A DNA stretch of 64,000 bases from Chersky-840 sp963848335 (GTDB lineage Bacteria; Actinomycetota; Acidimicrobiia; Acidimicrobiales; UBA8190). Shown in pieces: positions 10,642-20,743 of this stretch (positions are counted from its first letter, which is position 1; each line of letters starts with the position of its first letter). The stretch covers positions 1,860,001 to 1,924,000 of the forward strand of contig CAWKDD010000001.1 of the NCBI GenBank assembly GCA_963848335.1, in the 5' to 3' direction. Below the pieces are notes generated by a model that was not told the origin of the DNA, did not search any database, and saw nothing but the letters and a program-made list of their open reading frames with translations. A program made the position numbers and the translations under genes.

Positions 10642-12006
10642 CGGCGACGCTCCCGGGGCCGACGGCGGCTGAAGCCCGGCACGGCGCGCACGCACCGGGC
10701 GAAGTCGTCGCCCCGCTCCGCGTAGGACCGGTACCAGTCGAACGACGCGCACGCCGGCGACAGCACCACCGAGTCGCCCGGGCCCGGCCATCGGACCGCG
10801 GCGGCCTCGACGGCCTCGGCCATGGACGGCGCCCGCGTCACGGGGACGAGGCCGGCGAAGGCCGCCGCGACCTCCTCGGCGGCCTCGCCGATGGCCACCA
10901 CCGCCCGCAGGTGCGGGAGCCGCCGTCGGCCAGGACCGACAGGTCGAGGCCCTTGTTGCGCCCGCCGGCGATCAGCACGGCCGGGGCGCACCCCTCCACG
11001 GCGGCGAGCACGGCACCGGGCGTGGTCGCCTTGGAGTCGTCGTAGAACCGCACCCCGTTAGCCTCGCCGACCAGCTCGACGCGGTGGGGGAGCCCACGAA
11101 ACGCCGAGCAGCGCCCGGCGGCAACCCTCGGGGCTCGCCCCCGCCGCCAGGGCGGTCGGCCAGGGCGCACAACGCGTCGACCAGGTCGTGGGGCATCGTC
11201 CGGGCCGAGCTCGCCACCTCGGACCACGGCGGCCCCGTCGGGGCCCACGAGCGCGCCGGCCCGGCACGCGTGTAGTCCCCCTGCGCGAGCGCCGAAGGTG
11301 CGCACCGCGGCCCCCCGGGCCCGGGGCACGCGCCGACGCCGCCAGCACCACGGGGTCCTCGGCGTTGGCCACGGCCACGTCGCCGGGGCCGCTGTTGGCC
11401 CACAGCCTGGCCTTGGCGTCGCGGTAGTCGTCGACCGTGGCGTGCCAGTCGAGGTGGTCGGCCGAGAAGTTCAGCCAGGCCCCCACGGCGGGACGGAACG
11501 ACGTCGTGAGGGCCAGCTGGAACGACGACACCTCGGCCACCACCACCTCGGCGTCCCCGGCCACGGCGTCGAGCAGGGGCAGGCCGATGTTGCCGGCCGC
11601 CACCGCCCTGCGCCCCGAGGCCTCGAGCATGGCCTGCACCAAGCGTGGTGACCGTGGTCTTGCCGTTGGTGCCCGGTGATGGCCACGATCGGGCAGCGCG
11701 CCCGGCGCCACGCCAGCTCGACCTCGCCCACGACGGGAACGTCGCCGGTCCAACGAGAACACGCGGTGGCCGGCGGGCACCCCCGGGCTCACGACGATCT
11801 CGTCGACGGTGCGGGCCAGCGCCGCGAGCGCGTGGCGCGTCGGGGGCCGACACGAGCTCGACGCCGAGCCCCGCCGCGGCGCGACGGGGCCCGTCCCCGG
11901 CGTCGTCGTCGACGGCGACCACCTCGACGCCTTCGGACAGCAGGCGGGCCGCGGTGGCGCGCCCGCTCACGCCGAGGCCGTAGACGAGGATGCGACCGGA
12001 CGCCAC
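10638..12006 (-). CDS. murD: MurD, UDP-MurNAc-L-Ala--D-glutamate ligase
   Basis: Adds D-Glu to UDP-MurNAc-L-Ala. The GTG at 12006 starts VASGRILVYGLGVSGRATA, a typical MurD N-terminus, five bases after the mraY stop. The P-loop is GTNGKTTVTTL, the central domain AAGNIGLPLLDAVAGDAEVV and AEVSSFQLALTTSFRPAVGA, then LNFSADHLDWHATVDDYRDA. The C-terminal domain includes GVRFYDDSKATTPGAVLAAV, VLIAGGRNKGLDLSVLAD and SVVLSPACASFDWYRSYAER, characteristic of MurD. Several indels (near 11860, 11770, 11690, 11650, 11270, 11090 and 10920). The stop overlaps the ftsW start. Confidence 0.9.
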
Positions 12007-12013
12007 GTGCCGC

Positions 12014-13052
12014 TCAGTGCAGTCCCGTGACCGACAGGAAGTCGGCGTAGAAGACGCCCGAGCCCGAGGGCGGCGAAGAGCCCGCCGAGGATCCAGAAGC
12101 GCACGATCACCGTGGTCTCGGGCCAGCCCACCAGCTCGAAGTGGTGGTGGATGGGCGCCATGCGGAACACGCGCCGACCGAAGACCCGGAAGCTCACCAC
12201 CTGGATGCACCACCGACAGCGTCTCGATGCACGAACAGGCCGCCGATGACGGGCAGGAGCAGCTGGAGGTTCATCTGCAGGCACAGCGCGGCCAGGCCCG
12301 AGCCGATGGCGAGCGACCCGGTGTCACCCATGAAGATCCGGGCCGGCGCCGCGTTCCACCACAGGAAGCCCAGGCACGCACCGGCCAGCGCCACCGAGGC
12401 CAGGGCCAGGTCGAGGGCCGACGGCACGTGGTAGAGCGAGTAGTGGCGGAACTGCCAGTACCCGATCACGGCCAGGCAGGCGAAGCAGAACGTGGCCGAT
12501 CCCGAGGCGAGCCCGTCGAGCCCGTCGGTGAGGTTCACGGCGTTGGCCGTGCCCACGATGATCACCACCGCCCACACGATCCAGCCCACCTGCCCGAGGT
12601 CGACCCCGAAGGAGTCCCACCGGGTGAACGACAGATGGGTGTTGACCCCGGCCCAGTGCTCGGCCAGGAGGGCGAAGCCGACGCCGATGACCACCTGGGC
12701 GGCGAGCTTGGCCCGCTTGTTGAGCCCCAGGCTGCGGCGGTGGCGGACCTTGATCCAGTCGTCGAGGAATCCCACCACCGCCGCGCACAGCGTCACCCGG
12801 ATCACGAGCACGCCCGGGCCGGCTGAAGGCCACGTGGGTGCCGGCGTGGCCCATCAGGTACCCCACGACGGCCGCCGCCACCAGGGCCAGTCCCCCCATG
12901 GTGGGCGTCCCCGCCTTGGCCAGGTGCATGAAGGGCCCGTCCTCGCGGATCTGCTGCCCGATCCGCTTGCGCGCCAGCCACCGGATGAGCAGCGGCGTCC
13001 CCAGGGCGGCGACCCACAGGGCGATGCCGCCCGAGGTCATGAGGCTGATCAC
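12014..13052 (-). CDS. mraY: MraY, phospho-MurNAc-pentapeptide translocase
   Basis: Integral membrane enzyme that makes lipid I on undecaprenyl phosphate. The GTG at 13052 overlaps the murE stop and begins VISLMTSGGIALWVAALGTP. Family motifs: KAGTPTMGGLALVAAAVVGY, AAVVGFLDDWIKVRHRRSLG with the catalytic aspartates, NAVNLTDGLDGLASGS, RIFMGDTGSLAIGSGLAALC and MAPIHHHFELVGWPETTVIV. It ends VFYADFLSVTGLH. Only about three indels (near 12830, 12210 and 12060), so most of the protein reads in one frame. Position immediately after murE is notable because murF normally lies between them. Confidence 0.93.
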
Positions 13053-14498
13053 CGGGCCGTCCCCGGAGCCTGCTCCCGCCGGCCCCGAGCGCCGGGCCAC
13101 CGCGGCCGCCGCCACCCGACGGTCGTCGAAGGGCAGCCGCTCGTCCCCGATCTCGATCTCGCGTCTCGTGGCCCTTGCCCGCCACCACCACCACGTCGCC
13201 GGGCTCGGCCAGGTCGACGACCAGCTCGATGGCCTCGGCGCGGTCGGGCCGGACCATGACCTCGGACCCCGGCGGGCACGCCCGCCAGCACGTCGGCGAT
13301 GATGGCGTCGGGGTCCTCGTGGCGGGGGTTGTCCGACGTGACGCACGGCGACGTCGGCGCCGCGCGCCGCCACCGCCCCCATGACGGGGCGCTTGTCGCG
13401 GTCGCGGTCCCCCCCGCACCCGAAGACGCACAGCACCCGGTGCCCGGCGGCCAGGCGCGCGGGCGCTGTCGAGCAGCGACCTGGAGCCCGTCGGGGGTGT
13501 GGGCGTAGTCGACGACCACGGTGAACGGTGCCGCCGGTGGCGACGCACCTCGAAGCGCCCGGGCACGGGCGCGGCCGCGGTTGAGGCCGGCCACGACGGC
13601 GTCCTCGGGCACCCCGAGGGCGGCGGCCGTGGTGGCGGCGGCCAGGGCGTTGGCCACGTGGAACGATCCGGCCAGGGCCAGCTCGACCCGGCGCCCCCGC
13701 CACGTGAACGACGTGTGCGCCGCGTCGCGCTCTCGACGTCGCTCACCTCCGCCATCGAGTACCCCACGGTGGGGACGTGCGCCGGGTCCGAGGAGCCGCC
13801 GGCCCCAGGGGTCGTCGGCGTTGACCACGGCCAGGGCGGCCCGCTCCGGGGTGAACAGCGACGCCTTGGCGGCGAAGTAGGCGTCGATGGTCCCGTGGTA
13901 GTCGAGGTGGTCGTGGGACAGGTTGGTGAAGACCGCCGCGTCGAAGCGGATCCCGTCCACCCGCGCCTGCGCCAGCGCGTGCGACGACACCTCCATGGCC
14001 ACGGCACGCCGGCCGCCGTCGCGCGCCTCGGGCCAGCAGGCGCTGCAGCACCGGGGACTCCGGCGTCGTGCGGGCCCCGTCGAGAGTGCCGATGACCGTG
14101 GTCGGCCACCGGTGGGCCTCGAAGATCGAGGCCAGCAGGTGGGTGACCGTCGTCTTGCCGTTGGTCCCGGTGACCCCCACGGTGAGCAGCGACCGGGCCG
14201 GTTGGCCGAAGAACGCGCACGCCACCCGGGCCATGGCGGGGCGGGCCGTGCCCGGCGCCACCACGGCCTGGGTCACGTCCAGGGCCAGGCGGCGCTCGAC
14301 GAGCAGGGCCGTGGCCCCCCGGGCCACGGCTTGCGCGGCGTGGTCGTGACCGTCCCGCGTGCGACCCGGGAAGACAGCAGAACAGGGCCCCGGGCCGACG
14401 CGTCGGCTGTCGAACTCGATGGAGGTGACCTCGGTGCTGGCGGGGTCCCCGCGTGCCTCGATGACCTCGACCTCCTCGAGCAACCGGTCCATGCGCAC
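13049..14498 (-). CDS. murE: MurE, meso-diaminopimelate-adding Mur ligase
   Basis: Adds the third residue of the stem peptide. The start region reads VRMDRLLEEVEVIEARGDPA; a GTG at 14524 overlapping the ftsI stop is an alternative if an indel lies between. P-loop GVTGTNGKTTVTHLLASIFE, then MAMEVSSHALAQARVDGIRF and FTNLSHDHLDYHGTIDAYF, with the MurE-specific EVSSHAL. Near the C-terminus VTSDNPRHEDPDAII carries the DNPR motif that selects meso-diaminopimelate rather than L-lysine, matching the dap genes in this window. The stop at 13049 overlaps mraY (GTGA). At least five indels. A second Mur ligase that could be MurF does not fit in the remaining space. Confidence 0.9.
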
Positions 14499-14520
14499 GG
14501 TGGGGGACCCGCCGGGGCGG

Positions 14521-16930
14521 TCACGGCCTTTCCGTGAGTCTTCCCGGGGGAAGCGACGATCGTAGTCGTCGTGGTGGTGGTGGCTCGGGGTGCTGGTCGG
14601 TGGCGGCGGTCTTGGGCGGCGAGACCTGGGGAAACGGCACCGACCAGCGGGCGTCCCGCCCGTCGATCCCGCCGCCCGGGGACGTGGGGATGCCGTAGCG
14701 GTGCAGCGCGTACCGCATGATCTGGGAGAACACCGGGGCGGCCACGATGCCGCCGTAGATCGGCGAGGGCCGCTCGAGCACCACGATGGCCGACAGGGCC
14801 GGATCCTCGGCCGGGGCGAAGCCGGCGAAGGTGGCCATCGTAGGCGCCCGGGATGTACCCGCCGTGCACGGGGTCGGGGATCTGGGCCGTCCCGGTCTTC
14901 CCCGCCACGGTGTACCCGGGCACGCCGGCGGTCACCGCCGTGCCGTCCTGGACCACCTGCTCCATCATCGTGGTGAGCTGCGACGGCGACCTCCTGGGAG
15001 AGCGCCCGGTGCGGTGGCCGCCGGCCCGGGTCTTGGTGACCGACCCGTCGGTGGCCACCGTGGCCTGGACCAGTCGGGGCGGGACGAACACTCCTCCGGT
15101 GGCCACCGTGTTCACCATGTCGAGGACCTGCTGGGCGGTGACGGCGTCGTCCTGGCCGATGGGCGTGGAGCCGATGTCCGAGACGTGCCACGTGGCCGGG
15201 TCGCTCTTGACCAACCCCGCCGACTCGGCCGGGAAGCCGAGCCCGGTGGTGCGCCCGAAGCCCGAGCGTGGCGATCTGCGCCGCCAGCCGACCCTCGCCG
15301 AGCTGCTGGGCGATCTCGATGGTCCCGATGTTCGACGACTGGGCGAGGATCGCGTGGCCGAGAGCCGCTCGGTGGGGTGGCTCTCGGCGTCGTGGAACAC
15401 CCATCCGTCGATGGTGAGGGTGTTGGGGACGGTGAACACCTCGTCGGGGGAGATGATCCCGTCTTGGAGCGCGGCCGAGAACGTCACCAGCTTGAACACC
15501 GATCCCGGCTCGTACACCTGGGTGAGGGCGAGGTTCTGCGGGGCCTGGACCACCGTGGTGACCGGTGGGGGGCGGGGGCGGCGCGGTGGTGGTCGTGGTG
15601 GAGCGACGGCGTCGAGCCCGCCGGGGTGGGGGCGGCCGGCGGGCTGGGCGCGGGCTTGGGCGCCGGGGGCTGCACCGTCTTGGCCACCAGGTTCGCCATG
15701 GAGAGGATGTCGCCGGTGCGGGTGTTCATGACGATGGCGATGCCGCTCTTGGCGTGCGAGGCCAGGATCTCGGCGCTCGAGGGACTGCTCGGTCACGTAC
15801 TGCAGGGGCTCGTCGATGGTGAGCTCCACACCGGTGCCGGGAACCGTGGGCGAGCTCTGGGTCGTCTTGCCCGGCAGCGGGACGCCGTCGGGCGACACCT
15901 GCTCGTCGGCGACGCCGTTGCGCCCCGCCAGCAGCGAGTTGTACTTGTACTCGAGGCCCGACTGACCCGTGTTGGCGGCGCCCACCGGACCGATGAGCGG
16001 AGCGGCCAGAGAGCCGGCCGGGTCGACGCGTTCGGTGGTCGGGAGCACGTTGATGCCCGGGCAGCGCCAGCGCCGTCACCTTGTCGGCCACGGTGTCGCC
16101 GACGTCCTGGGCCAGGTATCACGTAGCCCGAGTGCTCGCGACAGCTCGGCCGTCAGCGTCGCGCGTCGGGACGCGCGAGCACCGTCGGAGAGCGCGGCCG
16201 CCACGACAGCGGGTGCGGGATCAGGAAGTCGTCGGCCACGATCGTCGAGCGCGGCACCGACAGCGCCAGGGGCGCGCCGTTGCGGTCGTAGATGCCGCCT
16301 CGCACCGCCGGGTCGCACGACCTTGGTGTCGACCTCGCTTGGCCCCCATGGCCGAGTAACGCCCGCTCGAGAACACCTGGACGCCGACGAGACGCAGCGC
16401 CAGCGCCGCGAACACGAGGACCACGACCACCCGCATCACCCCGACGCGCCGCCGATGGCGCTCCCCCCGTGACCGCCACCGCCCGGCGGGGCCGGCGCGG
16501 CGGGGAGGGCGCCATCCGTCGCTCGTAGCCCCGCGGCGGTGCCACCGGCTCGGCGCGCCGGTGCCGTCGTCGAGCCTCGAGCCGGGGCGCGCCGACCCGG
16601 TCCGCCCGGCACCGGCCGTCGTCGGAAGACCGAGCGCCTTCCGAAGATGGGCGCCGGGCAGTCGGCAACCGCTTGGCGAGGACCGGCCTCGATCCGGTGG
16701 GCGAGGTGGTCCCGGGGGTGCCCGCTTCACGGCGGGCGCCCGCGCCGGCCCGATGAGCGGGTCCGGGTCACCGCGGCCACTGGTCGGCGCGTGCCCGCGG
16801 CTCGCGCCGGCGAGCGTGTGCCGGTGGCTCGGGTGGTCCCCGACTTGGCGCCCGAGGAGCGTGGCGAGTCGGACCGCGTACGCCGCGGGCGGGGCGCGCC
16901 CGGTCCCTGGCCCTTCGGAGTCCGGATCAC
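14521..16930 (-). CDS. ftsI: FtsI/PBP3, septal peptidoglycan transpeptidase (class B PBP)
   Basis: Cross-links septal peptidoglycan. The start is taken as the GTG at 16930, which overlaps the ftsL stop (GTGA). It gives a basic, Pro/Arg/Ser-rich cytoplasmic extension of roughly 130 residues before the membrane anchor VVVVLVFAALALRLVGVQVF, as in mycobacterial FtsI. The frame is lost near 16740 and again near 16470. An ATG at 16515 would omit most of the extension. The transpeptidase motifs are in order: SxxK in YEPGSVFKLVTFSAAL, SxN in ILAQSSNIGTIEIAQQLGE and KTG in GYTVAGKTGTAQIPDPVHGG. The tail is Pro-rich. Frame changes also near 15780, 15600, 15360, 15260, 14990 and 14840. Confidence 0.87.
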
Positions 16931-17382
16931 CGGCCGCCGGTCGACCCGGCCGGCGCGGTCCCGGCCGGCGGGGTCGGCGACGTCGGCGACGTCTTCGGCG
17001 TGGTGACCTGGGTGAGGTCGGTCACCTTGCTCGGCGCACGAGGCCGTGGCGCTGGGACTGGGAGACCACGCGCGGAGGGATCGGAGAGCTGGGCCACTCG
17101 TGTCCTCGAGGTCGCTGGTGCTGGCCGAGCACCGAGGTCAGCTGCCGCTGCATCCGGGTCAGGCGGACCTGCCCCTGGGTCAGGTAGGCGCTGGCGGCCA
17201 CCACCATGAGCAGGCTGGCCACGACGATGGCTCCGCACACCGCCGCCGTGCGATGCAAGCGGCCAGCGCGGCCCGCGCCGGCCCGGGGCCTCGACGCCAC
17301 GCCGGGGCGGTGGGGTCCCGACGGGGACCCGGGCGGGCGCAGCGACGGACCTGACGCGCTCGGGCGCGGTGGCCACGGCCAT
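16927..17382 (-). CDS. ftsL: FtsL-like bitopic division protein
   Basis: Small single-pass protein between rsmH and ftsI, the position of ftsL. The ATG at 17382 overlaps the rsmH stop (TGATG). A cytoplasmic basic N-terminus (MAVATAPERVRSVAAPARVP) precedes one membrane segment (AAVCGAIVVASLLMVVAASA). A short coiled coil follows (QGQVRLTRMQRQLTSVLGQH), ending in a Pro/Thr-rich tail to a stop at 16927. Sequence conservation of FtsL is low, so the call rests on topology and context. Frame changes near 17280 and 17080. Confidence 0.75.
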   Translation of the reverse strand: MAVATAPERVRSVAAPARVPVGTPPPRRGVEAPGRRGPRWPLASHGGGVRSHRRGQPAHGGGRQRLPDPGAGPPDPDAAAADLGARPAPATSRTRVAQLSDPSARGLPVPAPRPRAPSKVTDLTQVTTPKTSPTSPTPPAGTAPAGSTGGR

Positions 17383-18330
17383 CAGGCTGCCCCCCGCTCG
17401 AAGGCACGCAGCAGGGCACTCTCGGCACGCCGGTTGCGCGCCACCTCGGACGGCGTGGGCCGGCGCGTCCCTCGGAACACGAGCTTGCCCGACGACACCG
17501 CACCGCAGGTGCAGGGAAGCCCGGGGGGGCACGAGCACCCGCCCGTCTCGGCCGTGCCGGAAGGCGGCCTTCACGATGCGGTCCTCGCCGGAGTGGTACG
17601 AGATGACCACGCAGCGGCCGCCCGGGGCGAGCGGATCGATGGCGACCGGCAGCGCCTCGGCGAGGACCTCGAGCTCTTCGTTCACCGCCACCCGCAGGGC
17701 CTGGAAGACCCGGCGCGCCGGGTGGCCGCCCTGGCGGCGCACGGCGGCGGGGAGCGCCGAGCGCACGACGTCGGCGAGGGCGCCGGTGGTCGTGACCGGA
17801 CGCGCCGCCACGACGGCCCGTGCGATGCGGCGGGCGAACCGTCCTTCGCCGTTGGCGGCGAACAGCCGGGCCAGCTCGGCCTCGGGCCAGGTGTTGACCA
17901 GGTCGGCGGCGGTCGGGCCCTCGTCGGGGTCCATGCGCATGTCGAGCGGGGCGTCGGCCCGGTACGAGAAGCCCCGCTCGGGCCGGTCGAGCTGCGGCGA
18001 GCTCACGCCCAGGTCGAACAGGACACCGCTGGCCGACCCGGGACTCGACGCCCGATCTCGGCGGCGACCTCGGCGAGGCGGTCGAAGCGGGCCCGGCGCA
18101 CCATGGCCCGCGTCGCCGAACTGCGCCGAGGCGGTCGGTGGTCGCCGCCACCGCGTCGGGGTCGCGGTCGAGGCACGAGCACGCGCAGATGCGGATGGGC
18201 GACCGAGCAAGGCCGCGGCGTGCCCGCCACCTCCCGCGGTGGCGTCGATCACGACACCTGCGGGCACGGGGGCGAACAGCGCCACCACCTCGTCGACCAT
18301 GACCGGCTCGTGGGTGAACACCTGGCGCAT
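17382..18330 (-). CDS. rsmH: RsmH (MraW), 16S rRNA m4C1402 methyltransferase
   Basis: SAM-dependent methyltransferase that modifies C1402 in the decoding centre. The start MRQVFTHEPVMVDEVVALF at 18330 is standard. SAM-binding motif VVIDATAGGGGHAAALL; then GVLFDLGVSSPQLDRPERGF, AGEGRF-type NGEGRFARRIARAVVAARP, RRVFQALRVAVNEELEVLAE and GGRCVVISYHSGEDRIVKAA, all RsmH signatures in order. It ends RNRRAESALLRAFERGAA. Indels near 18180, 18050 and 17490; the middle 500 bases are intact. Lies between mraZ and ftsL. Confidence 0.93.
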
Positions 18331-18547
18331 CCGCAGCCCCTCGACTGGCGGGATGCCGTCGGGAGGGTTGCTCCTGCGACTCGGTTGGAAGCGGGCGGAG
18401 GAGGAGTCTTCCACCGAACCAGCCGAGGGGCTGCGCATGTTCCTGGTGCTCGTGGTGCTGTCGCGATCGGCTCGACCGGTCGTCCTTCGTGATGCTCCTC
18501 TCCTCTCGTGTCGACGCCGTGCGTGCGAGCGCGCCCTGAGCCCGCGC

Positions 18548-18967
18548 TCAGTCGTCCGCACCCTCGGTGAACCGCAGCTCCTCGGGCCCGATGTTCGCCT
18601 GCCAACGTGCCGGGTCCCACAGCTCCACCCGGTCGATCACCCCGACGACGGTCACGTCGCTCTCCAGCGCCGCGTACTGCCGCATCCGGGCCGGGAGCAC
18701 GATCCGCCCCTGACGGTCGACCTCGAGGTCGTGAGTGTGCGACGCCCACATACGGGCCAGGTTCCGGTCGCTCTTCCCGCTGGCGGCCCGCGCCTGCATC
18801 TCCTCCATCTGCCGCTCGAACTCGTCGGGCGTCCACAGCGCCAGGCACCCGTCCCGGTACTCCGTGAGATACCCGCCGTGCTCGAAGGCAGCACGGAACC
18901 TCGACGGAAGGATCACCCGACCCTTGCTGTCGAGCGAGTGCTCGTACGTCCCGAAAAACCGTGCCAC
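18548..18967 (-). CDS. mraZ: MraZ, transcriptional regulator of the division and cell wall cluster
   Basis: Intact gene of 139 residues with two tandem SpoVT/AbrB-like DNA-binding halves: GTYEHSLDSKGRVILPSRFR and THDLEVDRQGRIVLPARMRQ each carry the DxxGRxxLPxxxR signature. MraZ forms ring oligomers and represses or tunes the dcw operon by binding short direct repeats upstream of itself. The start is a GTG at 18967 with a weak GGAG 10 bases upstream. Between this gene and rsmH there are 217 bases without an evident gene. The three boxes at 19015-19041 are probably its own operator. Confidence 0.96.
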   Translation of the reverse strand: MARFFGTYEHSLDSKGRVILPSRFRAAFEHGGYLTEYRDGCLALWTPDEFERQMEEMQARAASGKSDRNLARMWASHTHDLEVDRQGRIVLPARMRQYAALESDVTVVGVIDRVELWDPARWQANIGPEELRFTEGADD

Positions 18968-19014
18968 CGAATCGAGCTCCCACGACGCTCCCCCCGCATG
19001 TTCGGCGGGCTCCT

Positions 19015-19041
19015 CCCCTTTACTCCACTTTGCGCCACTTT
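19015..19041 (-). promoter_or_regulatory. mraZ: Three MraZ boxes at exact 10-bp spacing
   Basis: On the minus strand the motif AAAG(T/G)GG occurs at 19035-19041, 19025-19031 and 19015-19021, each copy separated by three bases. AAAGTGG repeats with a 10-bp period are the known MraZ operator in mollicutes, and TGGG-type repeats serve in other bacteria. The first copy overlaps the predicted -10 box and the second covers the expected transcription start, so binding should repress. Identity as the MraZ operator is inference from motif and position. Confidence 0.8.
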
Positions 19042-19065
19042 AGCCCCCACTCCCCCACAGGTCAA
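19037..19065 (-). promoter_or_regulatory. Predicted promoter of mraZ and the dcw cluster
   Basis: Minus-strand -35 TTGACC (19060-19065), a 17-bp spacer and -10 TAAAGT (19037-19042) match four or five of six consensus positions each with ideal spacing. Transcription would begin near 19030, giving a leader of about 60 bases before the mraZ GTG. Confidence 0.65.
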
Positions 19066-19414
19066 TCCCATTGCGCCCCACCACGCCCCACTCGCGCCAC
19101 CGGTCGCCCGGCGGGCCGCCGCCCGGGGCGCCCACCGCGACCCCCACGCCGGACCACCGGGGCCGCTGCGCCGTTCGACGGACCCGACCGCGGCGCCGCC
19201 CGGGCGCGGCTCGCCAAGGGCCGGCGCATCGACAGGCGCAGCGATCCACCGGGCGCGAGCGCGTCGACGAGCGCAGCGCGTCCGCCATGCGCCATGCGCC
19301 ACGCGCCACGCGTCGATGTACCGATCACCTCGGAGCGCGCACGCCCGATGCATCAGGACGCGCGCGACGCGCCGACGATCAGCGTGGCGTGGGCCGGAAG
19401 CCTTGTCGGACGGG
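19066..19414. other. Intergenic stretch upstream of mraZ
   Basis: About 350 bases between the mraZ promoter and the lipoate-ligase-like gene. I see no convincing reading frame. It holds a GTGGGG-rich part next to the promoter and a short 7-bp tandem repeat (listed separately). No RNA gene recognised. Confidence 0.5.
19287..19314. repeat. 7-bp tandem repeat, four copies
   Basis: ATGCGCC, ATGCGCC, ACGCGCC and ACGCGTC follow one another without gaps. The repeat lies in the noncoding stretch upstream of mraZ. Function unknown. Confidence 0.7.
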
Positions 19415-20154
19415 TCAGAAGATCGCGCTCAGCAAGGCATCTTCGACCGCAGGGACGACGACGTCGTGGCGGCGCGTCGCACCACGGCGCAGGAAGCGAG
19501 CGCGCGCAGGCCGATCCCTGCGTCACCGATGGCGTCGTCGGCGCCCCGGAGACGTTCGGGATCGAGGCGCCAACAGCTCCAGCAGCGCCGCCGGCTCCCA
19601 CGACAGCGGGGCCATGCGAGTGCAGGCGGGCGCCGTGCGCGCGTGCGGCGCTGGGCGATGCCCACGACCTTCGCCGTCCCCGCCGTCACCTCGCCCGGAC
19701 CGACACCCGCGAAGCACACCACGTCCGACCAGTCGCGTGTGCACGGCACGCGCCCGGTGCACGTGCAGTCCGCGGGCGCCCGAGTCCGGCCAGGGCCCGC
19801 GCCCATGCCTCGCCCAACCACCACGACGAGCGGATGACGTCGTCGTCCCACAGCGGGTCGCCTCGAGGGATCCACACCTCGAGCCACACCTGCGCGGCCG
19901 GGCCCACGAGCACCGCGCCACCGCCCGAGCCCCGGCGCACCACCTCCACGCCGCCGGCGCGCGCCCGTTCGCGGTCCGACCACGTCGGCGTCTGTGTGCT
20001 CCCGAGCACGAGGGCCCGGGGCCCGACCACGCGTGCACAGCGCCGACGGCGCGGCCGTCGGCGCTCGGCACGGCGCGGGCCACGGCCTCGTGCAGGACGT
20101 GCGCCGTGCCGGCCCGCCGTTCGATCGACCAGCCGCCGCCGGGGCGGCGGTCAC
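19415..20154 (-). CDS. Lipoate--protein ligase-like protein (BPL/LplA/LipB fold)
   Basis: The conserved active-site motif VVRRGSGGGAVLVGPAAQVW matches the RRxSGGGxV signature of the biotin/lipoate ligase fold. SDVVCFAGVGPGEVTAGTAK and KVVGIAQRRTR supply the conserved lysine segment. A GTG at 20154 overlaps the HNH gene stop (GTGA), and the corrected N-terminus reads WSIERRAGTAHVLHEAVARA. It ends VEDALLSAIF at 19415. At least three indels (about 20130, 19810 and 19560). Length of about 245 residues is that of small LplA-like proteins in actinobacteria. Whether it transfers lipoate, octanoate or another acyl group cannot be told. No lipoyl-dependent gene lies nearby. Confidence 0.68.
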
Positions 20155-20642
20155 GCCGTCAGGGACTGCTCACCCAGATACGGCGCCCATTCGTCACGCG
20201 CTCCCCCGCTCATGGCGAGGAGCCAGACCCGCTGGCGCGGGGCGGAGGGCTGGGTGCGCAGGACCAGCCCGACCTCGTGGGGCAGCCGGTCCTCCTTGCG
20301 GGTGTTGCAGCGGCGGCAGGCGGCCACCACGTTGTCCCACGCGTGCATGCCACCCCGGCTGCGCGGCATGACGTGGTCGATGCTCTCCGCCGCCAGGCCG
20401 CAGTACTGGCAGCGGTGGCTGTCGCGGGCGAAGACGGTCCGCCGGTTCACGGCCACGGTGCGGTCGTGCGGGACCCGGACATAGCGGGACAGGCGCACCA
20501 CCGAAGGCTCGGGGAACGCCCGGCGCTCGGAACGGAAGAACTGGTCGGTGGCGTGGACGAGCTCCGCCTTGGTGGCGAGGACCAGGAGCAGGGCGCGGCG
20601 GGTGGAGACGAGCCCGAGCGGCTCGAACGTGGCGTTGAGCAC
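20151..20642 (-). CDS. HNH endonuclease family protein
   Basis: Intact gene of 163 residues. The C-terminal half carries the HNH zinc fold: CQYCGLAAESIDHVMPRSRG, then AWDNVVAACRRCNTRK, i.e. CxxC, a D-H pair, N and a second CxxC. The N-terminal half (LNATFEPLGLVSTRRALLLV) matches a widespread actinobacterial protein annotated only as HNH endonuclease, commonly a stand-alone housekeeping-associated gene. The GTG at 20642 is used; the conserved residues ALV just upstream suggest the true start may be a few codons earlier. Biological role unknown. Confidence 0.85.
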   Translation of the reverse strand: MLNATFEPLGLVSTRRALLLVLATKAELVHATDQFFRSERRAFPEPSVVRLSRYVRVPHDRTVAVNRRTVFARDSHRCQYCGLAAESIDHVMPRSRGGMHAWDNVVAACRRCNTRKEDRLPHEVGLVLRTQPSAPRQRVWLLAMSGGARDEWAPYLGEQSLTA

Positions 20643-20743
20643 GAGGGCTCGGCTCGTCCCCCTTGGCGCCGGCTTCCCTGGCCAACATCACCGACGAGGC
20701 TACTCCCGCCGGCGCGCTTCGCTCCGACGGGTCACGGCGCCGA

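Noticed and set aside
13049..13700. MurE-MraY fusion protein
   Set aside because: One frame reads through both, but another frame ends at 13049 with a GTGA overlap like the other junctions; an indel explains the read-through.
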